Part shown: positions 4,966 through 5,991 of the stretch, piece by piece
Layout of the letters: each line of letters starts with the position of its first letter
Position numbering within the stretch: position 1 is the stretch's first letter
Source: Gemmatimonadota bacterium
GTDB lineage: Bacteria > Gemmatimonadota > Gemmatimonadetes > Gemmatimonadales > Gemmatimonadaceae
Assembly (NCBI GenBank): GCA_023249395.1
Contig: JAHFCS010000147.1
Coordinates: 1-5,991, forward strand
Reading direction: 5' to 3'
Length of the DNA: 5,991 bases
Made by a program: the position numbers and the translations under genes
The notes under the pieces: model-generated
What the model was told of the DNA's origin: nothing
Databases searched by the model: none
Seen by the model: only the letters and a program-made list of their open reading frames with translations

Positions 4966-5991
4966 AACTCATAGAGTGCGTTCCGAACTTCTCCGAAGGG
5001 CGAAGACCGGAGGTCGTCAGCGCGATACGCGAAGCGATCGCCGCAATTGACGGAGTCTCCATCCTCGACTCGTCATCCGACGAGTCGCACAACCGGTCTG
5101 TGATCACTTTCGTCGCGCCCATCGAGCGTGCCGTCGAAGCCGCCTTTGCCGGCATCAGGGAAGCCGCCGCTCGCATCGATCTGCGTCAGCACACCGGCGA
5201 GCATCCGCGGATCGGGGCAACCGACGTCGTTCCCTTCGTCCCTCTCGAGGACTCGACGATGGACGACTGCGTAGCGCTCGCGCGGCAGTTGGGCGACCGT
5301 GTCGGAAGTGAGCTGAGCATTCCGGTCTATCTATACGAGCGTGCGGCAACGCGACCGACGCGAGTCAATCTGGCCGACGTGCGTCGCGGTCAATTCGAGG
5401 GACTTTCCGCCGAGCTGGGCTCCAACTCCGAGCGCGATCCCGATTTCGGTCCGAAGGCTATACATCCATCGGCGGGCGCGGTGGCGATCGGCGCTCGCCC
5501 GTTTCTCGTAGCGTACAACGTCTATCTCGGCGACGCTGCCCATCTTCCGCTCGCCAAGAGCATCGCCAAGGGCGTGCGCGAATCGTCAGGCGGCTTCCGG
5601 CACGTGAAAGGACTTGGACTCGAGGTGGACGGACAGGCACAGGTCTCGATGAATCTCGTCGACACCGAGGCCACTCCGCTTCACGTTCCCTTCGACTTCA
5701 TAGCCGCGCAGGCAAAGGCGGCGGGTGTCGAGGTGACGTGGAGCGAAATCATCGGACTCATCCCAGAAAGGGTGCTGTTCGAGTCGGCGAAGCACTACCT
5801 CAAGCTCGACCGATTCACCAGCGAGCAAGTGCTCGAGCGCCAGGTTGCGCGGGCAATGCGCGGCGATGCGAAGGACAAGGCGGGCGGTTCAGCAACTCCG
5901 CCAAAGAGCGATGCATTCCTTGCGGCCGTCGCCTCATCGGATCCGGTGCCGGGAGGTGGCAGCGTCGCCGCCTTCGTCGGGGCTCTGGCTG
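4962..5991 (+). CDS. ftcD: Formiminotransferase-cyclodeaminase (bifunctional, 3' end cut off)
   Basis: Moves the formimino group from N-formimino-glutamate, a histidine breakdown product, to tetrahydrofolate, then releases ammonia to give methenyl-THF. The visible 343 residues read without a stop to the window edge. Residues about 1-178 and 180-300 form the two formiminotransferase subdomains: the start MKLIECVPNFSEG is diagnostic, and His81 in HPRIGATDVVPFVP matches the catalytic His of the mammalian enzyme. A polar linker (301-316) leads into the start of a cyclodeaminase domain, DAFLAAVASSDPVPGGGS (317-334). It is therefore the fused form, as in mammals, rather than a stand-alone transferase. 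It starts at ATG overlapping the suhB stop by 4 nt, with no clear ribosome binding site, so it probably depends on translational coupling. No hut genes are visible; they may lie further right. Identity is very sure. Confidence 0.95.
   Translation, partial: MKLIECVPNFSEGRRPEVVSAIREAIAAIDGVSILDSSSDESHNRSVITFVAPIERAVEAAFAGIREAAARIDLRQHTGEHPRIGATDVVPFVPLEDSTMDDCVALARQLGDRVGSELSIPVYLYERAATRPTRVNLADVRRGQFEGLSAELGSNSERDPDFGPKAIHPSAGAVAIGARPFLVAYNVYLGDAAHLPLAKSIAKGVRESSGGFRHVKGLGLEVDGQAQVSMNLVDTEATPLHVPFDFIAAQAKAAGVEVTWSEIIGLIPERVLFESAKHYLKLDRFTSEQVLERQVARAMRGDAKDKAGGSATPPKSDAFLAAVASSDPVPGGGSVAAFVGALA
5066..5087 (+). repeat. Perfect 9-bp inverted repeat inside ftcD
   Basis: CGACTCGTC at 5066-5074 and GACGAGTCG at 5079-5087 are exact inverted copies around an ATCC tetraloop, in the codons for the LDSSSDES segment of FtcD (about 100 nt into the gene). 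The hairpin could form in the mRNA, but the serine/aspartate codon run may produce it by chance. Confidence 0.5.

Overview
The window is GC-rich (roughly 60% by eye), gene-dense bacterial chromosomal DNA with no mobile elements, CRISPR arrays or RNA genes that I can see. It holds five complete genes and one gene cut by the right edge. The high GC, two TTG start codons and this mix of housekeeping genes would fit a Gemmatimonadota- or Acidobacteriota-like organism. That placement is a guess from gene content and style, not something the sequence proves.

The left two thirds is transcribed leftward (minus strand). From the middle outward come trpS (tryptophanyl-tRNA synthetase, with a cysteine pattern like that of iron-sulfur TrpRS enzymes), a membrane-spanning M28-type zinc aminopeptidase, and a DUF456 membrane protein with long glycine zippers. 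These three are packed with a 13-nt gap and then a 1-nt TAATG overlap, so they look like one operon. It is closed by a good intrinsic terminator at 1367-1394. A 148-nt gap follows, holding that terminator and a perfect 9-bp inverted repeat that abuts the ribosome binding site of the next gene, purA (adenylosuccinate synthetase), which probably starts at TTG.

The right third is transcribed rightward (plus strand): an inositol-monophosphatase-family phosphatase (suhB-like, TTG start with a strong ribosome binding site) overlaps by 4 nt (ATGA) with ftcD. The ftcD product is a fused formiminotransferase-cyclodeaminase of histidine/folate one-carbon metabolism and runs off the window. trpS and the phosphatase gene diverge from only 30 nt, so their promoters must overlap coding sequence.

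Together the genes cover purine synthesis (purA), translation (trpS), folate one-carbon supply (ftcD) and an uncharacterised membrane peptidase/DUF456 pair. I see no wholly new system. The observations most worth checking are the peptidase with a transmembrane hairpin inside its catalytic domain coupled to the DUF456 gene, the likely Fe-S TrpRS, and the purA leader hairpin.
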